From assembly GCF_000308835.1 (NCBI RefSeq), contig NZ_BAGN01000236.1, positions 1-64,000 of the forward strand: a stretch of 64,000 nucleotides of DNA, given 5' to 3'. Each line of letters begins with the position of its first letter. The first letter of the stretch is position 1. The notes beneath the pieces are model-generated. The model was not told the origin of the DNA. It worked only from the letters and a program-made list of their open reading frames with translations, and did not search any database. The position numbers and the translations under genes are program-made. Below, piece after piece: positions 25,777 to 34,783 of the stretch. This stretch comes from Nocardia vinacea NBRC 16497 (GTDB taxonomy: Bacteria; Actinomycetota; Actinomycetes; Mycobacteriales; Mycobacteriaceae).

Positions 25777-26247
25777 ATGGGCCACATCAAGTACGCGAGC
25801 GACGTCGGAGCCCCGGTCGAGGTGGCCTTCACCTATACGGACAATCATCAGTTCGTGCCGGATTGGATGTTCGCCGTCGCCGCGTTCGAGCCGAAAGGCG
25901 AGCTCGACCAGGGTCTCGGTGCGGTTTTCACGACTCGGATCAGGCTGGGACTGTGGCGGCCGGCCATCGAATGCGAAATCACCGAATACCGGCGCAATGT
26001 CGTGATCGGCTACACATTGCACGGGCGGTTGGCGGGCACTTTGACGCTGCGGTTCGACCCGCTCGGCTACGGACGCTCGGTGCTGACCTCGCAGGCGGAG
26101 TACGCTCCACCGAGTGGGCTGTTCGGTCGGCTGTGCCTGCGCCTGGTGGATTCCGCCGTGCGTTCGGCGCTGCGCCGCACCGAATCCCAGTTGCGAAGGG
26201 AGATAGAGGAATTCCACGGTACCGATCTTGTCGGTCGGATTGCGTAG
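25777..26247 (+). CDS. SRPBCC-family (START-like) protein
   Basis: A 156-residue protein with the pattern of polyketide-cyclase/START-like lipid-binding folds: it opens HIKYASDVGAPVEVAFTYTDN and VPDWMFAVAAFEP, alternating strands follow, and a long C-terminal helix ends the protein (RSALRRTESQLRREIEEFHG). Such proteins bind hydrophobic ligands or help cyclisation; nothing indicates which. ATG 25777 has GGGAGG about 6 nt upstream. RNase H follows 10 nt after its stop but seems to have its own promoter. Confidence 0.8.
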   Translation: MGHIKYASDVGAPVEVAFTYTDNHQFVPDWMFAVAAFEPKGELDQGLGAVFTTRIRLGLWRPAIECEITEYRRNVVIGYTLHGRLAGTLTLRFDPLGYGRSVLTSQAEYAPPSGLFGRLCLRLVDSAVRSALRRTESQLRREIEEFHGTDLVGRIA

Positions 26248-26250
26248 GGT
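26245..26250 (+). promoter_or_regulatory. -10 box TAGGGT of the RNase H gene, leaderless layout
   Basis: TAGGGT overlaps the stop codon region of the preceding gene and ends 7 nt before ATG 26258. The same bases could act as a weak ribosome binding site, so this assignment is less certain than the others. Confidence 0.35.
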
Positions 26251-26257
26251 GCCATCC

Positions 26258-26836
26258 ATGATCATCGTGAGCACCGACGGATCCTGCCTCCGCAATCCCG
26301 GCGGCGCTATCGGCTGGGCTTGGGTCAATCATCAGGGCGGTTCACGCAGCGGGGGAGCCGCCACCGGAACCAACCAGGTCGCGGAGCTGCGCGCGCTATT
26401 GGAGGCGGTACTCGCCCATCCCGGCGAGGAACCGCTGTTCATCGAGAGCGATTCGCTCTACGCGATCAAATGCGCCTCGGAGTGGATCTTCGGCTGGCGG
26501 ACCAACGGCTGGCGGACCGCCAGCGGCGGCGCGGTGAAGAATATCGAACTCATCAAACAGATCGACCGGGCCATCGCCTCCCGGCCGGGACCGGTCCGGT
26601 TCCGTTGGGTGCGTGGACACGTCGGCAATTACTTCAACGAGATGGCCGACACCCTCGCGGGCGAGGCGGCCAGACAGGCCGCGGCCTCCGCGGCGGCCGG
26701 TGAGGTCCCGACCGCGGAACTCCCCGAGCTGCAACCGGTGCTCGAGGACTCCTCCGAGAAGACCACAAAATCCGCCCGGCCGCGGTCAGCGGGGAAGCCG
26801 GTCGCGCCAGCACCTCAGGCATTGACGCTGTTCTGA
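26258..26836 (+). CDS. rnhA: Ribonuclease H (type I)
   Basis: Cleaves RNA in RNA-DNA hybrids. The 192-residue protein has the RNase HI fold with catalytic residues Asp7 (VSTDGS), Glu43 (QVAELRAL), Asp65 (ESDSLYA) and Asp131 (EMADTLAGEAAR), plus His121 in RGHVGNYFNE. A 50-residue Ala/Pro/Lys-rich tail follows the catalytic domain and ends QALTLF, which could be a sliding-clamp-binding type tail; this is inference. The actinobacterial two-domain RNase H/CobC fusion is not present. A strong hairpin follows. Confidence 0.92.
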   Translation: MIIVSTDGSCLRNPGGAIGWAWVNHQGGSRSGGAATGTNQVAELRALLEAVLAHPGEEPLFIESDSLYAIKCASEWIFGWRTNGWRTASGGAVKNIELIKQIDRAIASRPGPVRFRWVRGHVGNYFNEMADTLAGEAARQAAASAAAGEVPTAELPELQPVLEDSSEKTTKSARPRSAGKPVAPAPQALTLF

Positions 26837-26875
26837 GCCCGCCGGGCGCGACCGGACGCAAGACCGCCGGAAAGA

Positions 26876-26913
26876 CCTCCGGGCGGGTGGTGCCATTCCC
26901 ACCCGCCCGGAGG
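26876..26913. terminator. Bidirectional hairpin between rnhA and the mce operon
   Basis: Perfect 15-bp stem CCTCCGGGCGGGTGG/CCACCCGCCCGGAGG with an 8-nt loop, followed by CGCTTTT on the plus strand. It separates the convergent rnhA and mas genes. Confidence 0.9.
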
Positions 26914-26937
26914 CGCTTTTCCGAGTAGATAATCCGA

Positions 26938-27666
26938 TCAGTTGCCCATCTGCTTCAGGATGGGCAGGTCGAACTTGTCGACCAGCCACTTGTCGCCGAT
27001 CTTCTTCAGACCGGCCACCACCACGAGCTCCACCTTGCTCGGCGGCTTGTTCGCGGCGGCGATATTCACGTTGGTCGTGGTCTGACCGATCACCACCAGC
27101 ACATTCGCGTTCTCGATATCGCCGGACTGGAAGCCGCACTGCATGTCGTAGGTAGACGAGGTGGCCTTGGCATCGATGACGACGCCCTTGAGGTCCTGGC
27201 CGAGCTTGGCGAACTGATCCTTCCAGTCACCGGTCGACGCGGCATCCACCTTCTTCAGGTACTCGTCGATGGTCTGCGGATCGTAGGTGGAGATCAGCTT
27301 GCCGTATTCACACGCCGCCGCGGTGGCGTCGGCATGCGCGTCCAACTCGTCGCCGCGATTGCTCGCCTGCCGGTAGAACACCACGACGGCGGTGACCGCC
27401 GCGACGAGCAGCACACCAGCGACGAACGCCGCGATAATCGGGACCAGCGCGCCGCCCTTGGCCACCGGTTGCGACGCACCCTTGGCGGGCTTGTCGGTTG
27501 CCTGCTTCGGCGCCGCTGGCGGCGCGGCGGCTACCGCATCGCCCGACTTCCCGATCTCGACCGTCTTGTCCTCGGCGGACGCGTCGACGGTGGCGTCGGC
27601 TTTCTTGGCATCGGCTTCCTCGGCATCCGAGTTCTGCTTCTCGGCGCCGACATCATCAGTGGCCAT
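26938..27666 (-). CDS. Mce-associated membrane protein (Mas)
   Basis: About 242 residues: an acidic/Ala/Lys-rich cytoplasmic N-terminus (~75 residues), one transmembrane span (ALVPIIAAFVAGVLLVAAVTAVVVF) and an extracytoplasmic domain. That domain resembles the mce-associated family (AACEYGKLISTYDP, IDEYLKKVDAASTGDWKDQF, MQCGFQSGDIENANVLVVIG). Such proteins stabilise Mce complexes. It is the last gene of the mce locus, 183 bases after mceF, so it may be co-transcribed or have its own promoter. ATG 27666 has AGGA 8 nt upstream. Confidence 0.88.
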   Translation of the reverse strand: MATDDVGAEKQNSDAEEADAKKADATVDASAEDKTVEIGKSGDAVAAAPPAAPKQATDKPAKGASQPVAKGGALVPIIAAFVAGVLLVAAVTAVVVFYRQASNRGDELDAHADATAAACEYGKLISTYDPQTIDEYLKKVDAASTGDWKDQFAKLGQDLKGVVIDAKATSSTYDMQCGFQSGDIENANVLVVIGQTTTNVNIAAANKPPSKVELVVVAGLKKIGDKWLVDKFDLPILKQMGN

Positions 27667-27849
27667 CGATACAATCCTGCACTTTCCCGGCGCACCCGAG
27701 CGCACCGATATTGCCTTGTCGGTCCGCGTCGGACGAACCGCTCGCACTCTGCGGGGGAGTATTCCCGGCCCGGGATCGCACGCCCGGGCCGGGGTAACTC
27801 ACCATCGAATACGTACCGCTCACTGCGTCAACTCACCGCAATGTTCGGA

Positions 27850-29028
27850 TCACCGGAGCGGCGGCGGGGTCATTTCATTTGGATCCGCACCCGGCGGCAT
27901 CTGCGCGCCGTTGTCCGGAACATTCGGCCGAGGCGCATTCGCCGAACCGCGAACCTGCAGTCCGGGCGGCGGATTCTCGCAGTAGTTCCACTTGGGCAGT
28001 GAGCCGTCCTGGACGACCTCATTGCGGATCGGCACATGCTTGTACTGGCAGATCGGCCGAATCCAGATATCCGCGACAGCGTGGAACTCGTTGTCGTGCG
28101 CAGGCACACCAGCGGCGGACAACCCGATGTTAAGGGAGGGGAACAGCGCCTGCAGCGCCGGAATCCGCAGCTGCGCGGCCCTGGTCATCGCCGCGAAGTT
28201 GGCCGCCAGACTGGTGATCGGATCGGCCGTCTTGTCCAGTACCGCACCGAGACTGGTCAGCTGTCCCGGCGCCTTCTCCAGGATCGCCTGCAATTCGGCG
28301 TTGGCATTATTGAACTGATCGAACAACTGACCCGAATTGCGGGTCAGCGTCCCCAGATCGGGCTGCGCATTCGAGGTGGTGTTCGCGATGGTGCGCAGGT
28401 TGGTAATCAGGTTCTGGGTCTGCGGCAGCAGATTGTCGAAACCGGCCATCGCCAGGCTGATGCCATTGACCATGCCGCGCAACTGATCCGGGCCACCGCT
28501 GAGCGCGGTGTCCAGGTTGGCCAGGATGACACTGAACTTATCCGGATCGACCTGGGCGATCAGCGCGCTGGAGTTGTCGAGCACCGACCAGATCGGGGTC
28601 GGGGTCTTGATCTTCTCCGCATCGAATTCGATGACCGAGCCGTCCTTCAGGAACGGCGCCTGCTCGGTATTCGGCCGGAAGTCGATGTACTGCTCACCGG
28701 CACCGGAGAGCGCGCCCACCGAGACCTTGGTGTCGACCGGAATCTTGTACTTCGAGTCGATTTCGGCCTTCGCGGCGATGGACTGTCCGCGATCGACCAA
28801 CTCGATCGAGGTCACTTTGCCGATGCGATAGCCACGCAGGGTCACATCGTTGCCCGGCTGCAGACCGCCGGAGCGGTCCAGGTCCACCGTGACGGCATAG
28901 GTCGACTTCAGCGGATTCACCCGCATGACACTCACCAACAGGTAGCTCGCGCCGACAATGAACACCAGCACCAGGCCGATGCTGGACAGCAGCATCTTGC
29001 GCTGCATCAGTTTGCCGAGCCAGCTCAT
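27850..29028 (-). CDS. mceF: Mce family protein MceF
   Basis: A 392-residue cell-wall protein of a lipid-import complex. It has an N-terminal span (MLLSSIGLVLVFIVGASYLL), then the MCE domain (TYAVTVDLDRSGGLQPGNDV, LRGYRIGKVTSIELVDRG), a long helical region and a Pro-rich tail. The helical region would form part of the tunnel through the periplasm. Its ATG overlaps the mceE stop (ATGA at 29025-29028). Sixth and last MCE-domain gene of the operon. Confidence 0.93.
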   Translation of the reverse strand: MSWLGKLMQRKMLLSSIGLVLVFIVGASYLLVSVMRVNPLKSTYAVTVDLDRSGGLQPGNDVTLRGYRIGKVTSIELVDRGQSIAAKAEIDSKYKIPVDTKVSVGALSGAGEQYIDFRPNTEQAPFLKDGSVIEFDAEKIKTPTPIWSVLDNSSALIAQVDPDKFSVILANLDTALSGGPDQLRGMVNGISLAMAGFDNLLPQTQNLITNLRTIANTTSNAQPDLGTLTRNSGQLFDQFNNANAELQAILEKAPGQLTSLGAVLDKTADPITSLAANFAAMTRAAQLRIPALQALFPSLNIGLSAAGVPAHDNEFHAVADIWIRPICQYKHVPIRNEVVQDGSLPKWNYCENPPPGLQVRGSANAPRPNVPDNGAQMPPGADPNEMTPPPLR

Positions 29029-30131
29029 CGGTGCCCCCCCTGCAGTCGTCCTTGAATCGCCTGCAGGACGGTGATCAGGCTGCCCGCGAGGTCGCTGAGA
29101 TCGCGGCCGTCGAAGAACTTGCCCTGCGCCGGATCCGACAACAAGCTGAAGTTGTGGATATTGGTGATGGTGGCGTAGACCGCGAGGCTGTTACCGCGGA
29201 AGGACGCATCGATCGGGCCACGTATCTCGTGCAGCGCATCCAACGCGGGACCGAAGTTCTGCTCGGTCCGCGACAGGGCGTCCATCAGCTTGTGCACATT
29301 GTCGAGTAGATCGCCCAGCTGGTCGCTGGAGGTATTCGCATAATCACCGAGGGCCGCGCTGGTCACCGAAATCTTCTGCAGCAGATCACCGATCGCCCGG
29401 TTGTTCTCCGCGATGGCGCCGATCATCTGCGGCAGGGTGTCCGCGACCTGCCCCAACTCCGAATGCCTCGACTCGATGGTGGTGGCCAGCGAGCCGAACT
29501 GGGCGAGCACACTGTCGATCCGAGCGCTGTTGTCGTTCAAACTGCCGACCACGCCGGTCATTTCGGTGATCAGATGCGCTATCTGGTCACCGCGGCCGCC
29601 GACGATCGAGTCCATCTCCGAGGTCAGCTTGGTGAGTGCCGCGACACCACCGCCGTTGAACAACATGGATACCGAGATCAGCAGCTCCTCGACGGTGGCG
29701 CCCGCCGAGGTCTTGTCCAAACCGAGAGTGTCGCCGTCGTGCAGCATCGGCGCGCCCGGATCCGCCTTGATCTTCGACACCGCGATGAACACATCGCCGA
29801 GCGGGGTGGCTTGCCGTAGTTCGGCCGTGCTGCCGACCGGAAGCTCGATGTCCTTGCTGATCTTCAGATCGACAATGGCCTCGAAGTTCTTGGTCTGGAT
29901 ATTCGAGACCACGCCGACATCGGAACCACCGATCTTCACCTTCGCCTGATCCGGCAGGTTCAGCGCGTTCTCGAATTTCGCGTGCAGGGTGTAGGTTTCA
30001 CCGGCCGTGCCCGGTTTGGGCAGCGGCAGGCTCTCCACCGTGAGACCACAGCCGGAGGTGATGGCCACCCCGGATGCCGCGGCCAGCGTGATCACCGCGC
30101 GACGGGCTTTGGATACGAACCGGTCGCTCAT
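29025..30131 (-). CDS. mceE: Mce family lipoprotein MceE
   Basis: About 368 residues. The N-terminus has a lipoprotein signal with lipobox around ITSGC (VITLAAASGVAITSGCGLTV). The MCE domain follows (YTLHAKFENALNLPDQAKVK, IGGSDVGVVSNIQ) and then a long helical tail region. MceE is the usual lipoprotein (LprK-like) of mce operons. ATG 30131 overlaps the mceD stop as ATGA. A run of seven G residues lies just before its stop, in the last codons. Confidence 0.92.
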   Translation of the reverse strand: MSDRFVSKARRAVITLAAASGVAITSGCGLTVESLPLPKPGTAGETYTLHAKFENALNLPDQAKVKIGGSDVGVVSNIQTKNFEAIVDLKISKDIELPVGSTAELRQATPLGDVFIAVSKIKADPGAPMLHDGDTLGLDKTSAGATVEELLISVSMLFNGGGVAALTKLTSEMDSIVGGRGDQIAHLITEMTGVVGSLNDNSARIDSVLAQFGSLATTIESRHSELGQVADTLPQMIGAIAENNRAIGDLLQKISVTSAALGDYANTSSDQLGDLLDNVHKLMDALSRTEQNFGPALDALHEIRGPIDASFRGNSLAVYATITNIHNFSLLSDPAQGKFFDGRDLSDLAGSLITVLQAIQGRLQGGHR

Positions 30132-31249
30132 TTGGTCATCCCCAGCAGTGCCGCCGTAATACCGAGGTCCGGGCCGAGATCCTCCAGTTTGCCGGTCCGG
30201 CAACCATCCGAGCGCATTTGAATCCGTTCACAGAACACGCTCAGCAGTTCGCCGTTGAGGAAAGTCGGCAGGTTGCCGTGCAGCCGGACGTACCCCAACT
30301 CCCGGTTCATCGACCGGTCCAGGTTCTGCATGAGCAGCGGTGCGAGGTCGACGACCTCGGTGAGGCCGCGGGCGTTGGCGCGCAGCTGATCGGTCACCTT
30401 GGTCAGACCCTCCAGCGAACTGCCCAGCTGATCCTGGTACTGCACGAAGACCGAACTCGTATTGGCCAGGAAGTCGTTGAGCTGCTGCAGCGTGGCCTCC
30501 AGACCGGGGGCCTGATCGCTGAGCAGTCCGGTCATCTGCGTCATCCGATTGCTGAAATCGCGTACGGACTGGTCGTTTTCGGCCAACATCGTGGTCAGCT
30601 CGTTCAACTTGACGATGATGCTGGAGACCGCGTCCTTATTGTCGACGCCGACCTTCAACGCGCCGGAGAGCGCCTTGAGGGTGTCACGCATCTTCTCGCC
30701 GTTGCCGTTCAACATCGGATAGAGCACTCGACCCGACAGCGGACCGATGCCTTCGGTACCCGGTTCCGGCTTGAGCGCCGCAGCGAACTGATCGATGGTC
30801 TTGAGCATCGTGTCCAACTCGACCGGTGTCTTGGTCTTCGCCTTCGGCAGATGCGCGCCGTTGGACATGGCCTCGCCCTGGGTATAGGCCGGGGTGAGTT
30901 CGACGTGCCGGTCGGTCACGATGGACGGCGAAATGATCGCTGCCATCGCGTCTTTCGGGATCTTGACGTCTTTATCGATCGTCATGTGCACCTCGACCAT
31001 GGTGCCCTTGGGAATGATCTTGTCGATCTTGCCCACTTCCAGGCCGAGCACCGTAACCGGATTGCCCTCGAAGACACCCGCGATATTCTCGAAGTCCGCG
31101 GTGATCGTCATCGTGTTGCCCAGTGCGCTGTTCATCGAACTCGGAATCAGCGAGCAACTGCCCACAGCCAGGGCTGCGGCGCTGATCATCAGTGGTTTGG
31201 CCATCCGCCGCACATTCGGCAGGCGCAGGTTGATTCGCATCAGTCTCAT
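30128..31249 (-). CDS. mceD: Mce family protein MceD, with a lipobox-like Cys
   Basis: About 373 residues with an N-terminal export segment (PLMISAAALAVGSCSLIPSS), the MCE domain (MTITADFENIAGVFEGNPVT, VLGLEVGKIDKI) and the helical channel region. Cys in AVGSC fits a relaxed lipobox, so MceD might be lipid-anchored as well as MceE. ATG 31249 overlaps the mceC stop (ATGA) and has GAGGGG 8 nt upstream; ATG 31240 is a close alternative. Confidence 0.9.
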   Translation of the reverse strand: MRLMRINLRLPNVRRMAKPLMISAAALAVGSCSLIPSSMNSALGNTMTITADFENIAGVFEGNPVTVLGLEVGKIDKIIPKGTMVEVHMTIDKDVKIPKDAMAAIISPSIVTDRHVELTPAYTQGEAMSNGAHLPKAKTKTPVELDTMLKTIDQFAAALKPEPGTEGIGPLSGRVLYPMLNGNGEKMRDTLKALSGALKVGVDNKDAVSSIIVKLNELTTMLAENDQSVRDFSNRMTQMTGLLSDQAPGLEATLQQLNDFLANTSSVFVQYQDQLGSSLEGLTKVTDQLRANARGLTEVVDLAPLLMQNLDRSMNRELGYVRLHGNLPTFLNGELLSVFCERIQMRSDGCRTGKLEDLGPDLGITAALLGMTK

Positions 31250-32241
31250 CCCTTGCACCCCTCGATCACGTGGGCGAAGCACAACCAGTTGTCGGGGAAG
31301 AGCCACGGAATGGCGACCTCACCGTACGGACCATTGCCGAACGCGTTGTTGAAGGTGCGCACCGACACCGGCATGATCTGCAGCATCCGGTCGAGGTTGT
31401 CCTTGTTCTTCTGCAGGCCCTCGGCCATGGTGTTCAGCTGCTCGATGGTCGGGCCGAGCTGGTTGTTATTGGCCGCGCCGATCTCCTGCAGCTGGCGGCT
31501 CAGCGTCGATACATTGTCGAGCAGCTGCCGCAGCAGACCCTGACGCTCCATCACCCTGTTGGCGATGGCCTCGCCCTGGGTGATCACCAACAGCACGCTG
31601 TTGCGGTTGTCGCCGAGAATCCTGGTGACCCGGTCGAGATCCTTGAGCAGGCTGTCGACCTCCGCCTTGCGCGAATCCATCACCTTCGCCAGCGCGCCGA
31701 TGCTGTCCAGCGCCTGCGCCGTCAGCGCGGGCGAATCGCCCATCTGCTTGTTGATCAGATCGAGCGAGGTGGCCAACTGCTTGGTGTCGAGCGCCTCGAA
31801 CTTCGGGGTGCCGTACTCGACCACATCGGCCAGGTTGTATGGAACCGAGGTGTTGGACAACGGAATTCGGCTGTCCTTCAGTCCCGATCCATCACCCGGG
31901 TCCAGATCGACATAGCGTGCGCCGAGCAGCGTCGCCATCTTGATCGAGGCCTTGGCATCGGGCCCGAGTTTGACATCATTGTTCACGCTGAGGGTGAGCA
32001 GGATATGCCCGTTCTCCAGCTTCGCACCGGCCACATGGCCGCTCGGGATACCGGCCACATTGACCTTGTCGCCGACCTTGACCCCGGCGGTCTGCACGAA
32101 CTCGGCCTTGACCGTCTTCTCACCGACACCGATCAACTTGTAAGCGCTCGAGCCGATCAGCAGCACGATGATGAGGACGCCACCGATGACACCCAGCCAG
32201 AAGTAACGGTTGCTGTTGAACCTGTCCTTGATCTTGGTCAT
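31246..32241 (-). CDS. mceC: Mce family protein MceC
   Basis: About 331 residues with an N-terminal membrane anchor (YFWLGVIGGVLIIVLLIGSSAY), the MCE domain (VKAEFVQTAGVKVGDKVNVA, GIPSGHVAGAKLENG) and the long helical region; it ends in ...AHVIEGCKG. Start ATG 32241 overlaps the mceB stop as ATGA, matching the other junctions; the frame is also open to ATG 32250. Middle gene of the mce operon. Confidence 0.92.
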   Translation of the reverse strand: MTKIKDRFNSNRYFWLGVIGGVLIIVLLIGSSAYKLIGVGEKTVKAEFVQTAGVKVGDKVNVAGIPSGHVAGAKLENGHILLTLSVNNDVKLGPDAKASIKMATLLGARYVDLDPGDGSGLKDSRIPLSNTSVPYNLADVVEYGTPKFEALDTKQLATSLDLINKQMGDSPALTAQALDSIGALAKVMDSRKAEVDSLLKDLDRVTRILGDNRNSVLLVITQGEAIANRVMERQGLLRQLLDNVSTLSRQLQEIGAANNNQLGPTIEQLNTMAEGLQKNKDNLDRMLQIMPVSVRTFNNAFGNGPYGEVAIPWLFPDNWLCFAHVIEGCKG

Positions 32242-33281
32242 GGGCGGCACACCGCCGACTGTCCGTTGCCACCGATCTGTGGGAGCAGACCGCGGGGGAG
32301 CAGGATGTTGTACAGCGAGACGTCCAGCTTGCAGAAGTACGCATTCGCGTAGGCGCCGTCCTGGGTGAACTTGCCGAGGTCGGCCAGCGCCGCGGGCAGG
32401 TCGATCGCGGCTTGGTCGAGCTTGGCGCCGTTGGCGATCAACAGTGTCAGCGCCGCGCTCGTCGAATCCTGTGCGGTGGCCAGCTTCGGCTGGATCTTGC
32501 CCAGCATGTCGACCAGGGAGCTGGTCGCGTCCGCGATCTGCACCGTGGACGATTGCAGCGACTGGCCCTGGTCGTACAGGCCGCCGATCAGTGCCCGGGT
32601 CTGGGTAACCAGGGTCTCCAATTCATCACCTCGCTTGGCCAACCCGGACATCACGCCGCTGAGGTTGGTGATCACATCGCTGAGAATCGCATCCCTGCGC
32701 TGGAAATCCGTGGCCAGGGTCGCGGCCTGGGTGATGAACGAGCTCAACGAAACACCGTCACCCTGCAATGCCTGGATGAAGGTCTCCGAGAGCCGGTTCA
32801 CCTGTTCGGGCTGCAACACCTGGAACAGCGGCTGGAATCCGTTGAGCAGACCCGAGACGTCGAAGGACGGTTCGGTGCGCTCGAGCGGAATGGTGGCCTT
32901 GTTCTTCAACGCCGCCGGGCTCGCCGCCTTGCCCGGGGCCAGTGCGACATAACGCTGCCCGATCAGGTTCTGGTAGCGCACCAATGCCTTGGTGTCGTCG
33001 TACACCGTCTGGTTGCGCTGCACGATGAACGTCACGTTGGCGAGGGACTTCTTGGTCTTGGTATCCCGGGTGAGTTCGATCTTCTCGACCTTGCCGACCC
33101 GCACGCCTGCCATCCGGACGTCATCGCCCTCGTGCAGGCCGAGCACATCGCTGAAAGTCGCGGTGTAGGTGTTGGTATCACCCTCCACGACCCGCGCCAG
33201 CGTATTCCAGACGACAACGGTGACCAGGATCGAGACGATCGCGAAGAGGCCGAAGCCGATCAATGGTTTACGAACGCTCAT
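32238..33281 (-). CDS. mceB: Mce family protein MceB
   Basis: A 347-residue protein with an N-terminal anchor (PLIGFGLFAIVSILVTVVVW), the MCE domain (NTYTATFSDVLGLHEGDDVR, MAGVRVGKVEKIEL) and the helical region. Its ATG overlaps the mceA stop (ATGA at 33278-33281). Two Cys appear near the C-terminus (YFCKLDVSL and SAVCRP). Part of the Mce hexamer that carries lipids to the YrbE permease. Confidence 0.92.
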   Translation of the reverse strand: MSVRKPLIGFGLFAIVSILVTVVVWNTLARVVEGDTNTYTATFSDVLGLHEGDDVRMAGVRVGKVEKIELTRDTKTKKSLANVTFIVQRNQTVYDDTKALVRYQNLIGQRYVALAPGKAASPAALKNKATIPLERTEPSFDVSGLLNGFQPLFQVLQPEQVNRLSETFIQALQGDGVSLSSFITQAATLATDFQRRDAILSDVITNLSGVMSGLAKRGDELETLVTQTRALIGGLYDQGQSLQSSTVQIADATSSLVDMLGKIQPKLATAQDSTSAALTLLIANGAKLDQAAIDLPAALADLGKFTQDGAYANAYFCKLDVSLYNILLPRGLLPQIGGNGQSAVCRP

Positions 33282-34777
33282 TTGTCGGTACCGCTTTCGC
33301 CGACCTGCAGGGTGCCCCCGCGCATTGCCGAACTGAGCAGCAGATATTCGGCCGCGGTCGGCCGACGACCGAGCAGCGCCACGATCGCGGCATCTCCTTC
33401 GTACGAAATCGGACCGGCGGTAACCGGCGCACTCGCTGGTTGGGCGGGCACGACCGGAGCCGCGGGCTGGTCGGCGGAGGGCTGTGCATTCGGCGCCGGC
33501 GGCGCCGGATTCGGGAACAACCCCTCCAGTGGCGTACCCGCGAACGGGCTGGCCGGCTTCGGCTCGGCCGAGCTCGCCGCGAGCGGATCACCCGGCGAGG
33601 TCAGACCAGGGATCTCCGGGAAACCCGCGGGCAGTGGCAGTTTCGCCAAACCCTGCGCCGTTTCCAGCGAGCGTGGCTTCATAGACTCCGGCAGGTAGCC
33701 GGGATCGGAGACCGCGGGCGCGGTGGCACAGCTCGGGCCTGCCAGATTGCCGTAGCGCGGGCAGTCCGCCTGTTCGTATGGCCGGTACGGGGTGAGCGTC
33801 GCACCGGCATTCCAGACCATCTGCCGCTGTGGACCCCAGTGGAAGGTCGTGCTCAACTTGCGCAGCGAGTTGTTCAGCGAGGCGATGGTGTCCGGGATCG
33901 AATTCGCATCCGCGGCGAGCGCGCCGAACATATCGCTGGTGCCCGCGGTGATCTGCTTACCGATATCACCGTTGCGGGCGAACAGGCCGTTGACCGTATC
34001 CACCGTGCCCGCCGTTCCGCTGATCAACGCGACCAGGGCGGACCGGTGATCCGCGATCGTCTGCGCGGTCTTGACCGAACTGTTGAGCACATCGAGCAAT
34101 TCCGGCGCGGACTCGTTGAGCGCATGGGCGGAGGCCGAGAAATCGTCGAGCAGCACACCGAGATTCGGGATGGACTCGTCCACCGAGGTGAGCCACCTGT
34201 CCAACCGCTCGATGGTGGAGCCCGGCATCCGGCCGCTGCCGTCCAGCGCCTGGGAAAGCGTGCCGAGCACCCGGCCGAACTGCACCGGATCCAGCTTGGT
34301 GAGGATCGTCCGAACGGTGGTCAGGGTGTCCTGCAGCGCGATGGTGCCCTGGCTGGTGTCCTCCGCGATGGTGGAGCCCTCGTGCAGGTACTTATCGGCC
34401 GGACCGTTGAAGACCAGCTCCACCGAGGTGACGGCGAACAGGTTGCTCGGTACCACCCGCGCGGTCACATTCGACGGAATGTCGCCGGCGAACTCCGGCT
34501 TCAGGTCGATCTGCACTTTCTGCCGCTCGCCCTTGGCGACGACATCGACATCCTTGACCGCACCGACCAGCACGCCGCGGAACTTCACATCCGCCTCGCT
34601 CGGCAGCCCGTCGCCGGTGCTTTTCAGCTCGGCGACCACATGCACCTTGGGTACGAAATAGCCACGGTATCTGGCCATCAGGAAGCCGAGGATCAGCGCG
34701 AAGACGATGAGTCCGCATACGCCGGCGACCAACAACTGTCGCATGGTGGGGCCACGCCCACTGGGATCGATGATCAT
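33278..34777 (-). CDS. mceA: Mce family protein MceA
   Basis: First MCE-domain gene, 499 residues. It has an N-terminal anchor (LLVAGVCGLIVFALILGFLM), the MCE domain (KVHVVAELKSTGDGLPSEAD, VKFRGVLVGAVKDVDVVA) and the helical domain. A Pro/Ala-rich extension of about 100 residues (PNPAPPAPNAQPSADQPA) reaches the C-terminus, longer than in typical MceA (~450). The extension may span the cell wall. It starts 6 nt after the yrbEB stop, with AGGA close upstream. Confidence 0.93.
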   Translation of the reverse strand: MIIDPSGRGPTMRQLLVAGVCGLIVFALILGFLMARYRGYFVPKVHVVAELKSTGDGLPSEADVKFRGVLVGAVKDVDVVAKGERQKVQIDLKPEFAGDIPSNVTARVVPSNLFAVTSVELVFNGPADKYLHEGSTIAEDTSQGTIALQDTLTTVRTILTKLDPVQFGRVLGTLSQALDGSGRMPGSTIERLDRWLTSVDESIPNLGVLLDDFSASAHALNESAPELLDVLNSSVKTAQTIADHRSALVALISGTAGTVDTVNGLFARNGDIGKQITAGTSDMFGALAADANSIPDTIASLNNSLRKLSTTFHWGPQRQMVWNAGATLTPYRPYEQADCPRYGNLAGPSCATAPAVSDPGYLPESMKPRSLETAQGLAKLPLPAGFPEIPGLTSPGDPLAASSAEPKPASPFAGTPLEGLFPNPAPPAPNAQPSADQPAAPVVPAQPASAPVTAGPISYEGDAAIVALLGRRPTAAEYLLLSSAMRGGTLQVGESGTDK

Positions 34778-34783
34778 CTCGTC

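Noticed and set aside
29030..29042. Run of seven C (G on the coding strand) at the mceE 3' end, possible phase-variable tract
   Set aside because: Only seven bases, and in the last codons of mceE. Slippage would change little of MceE, although it could disturb coupling to mceF; weak evidence.
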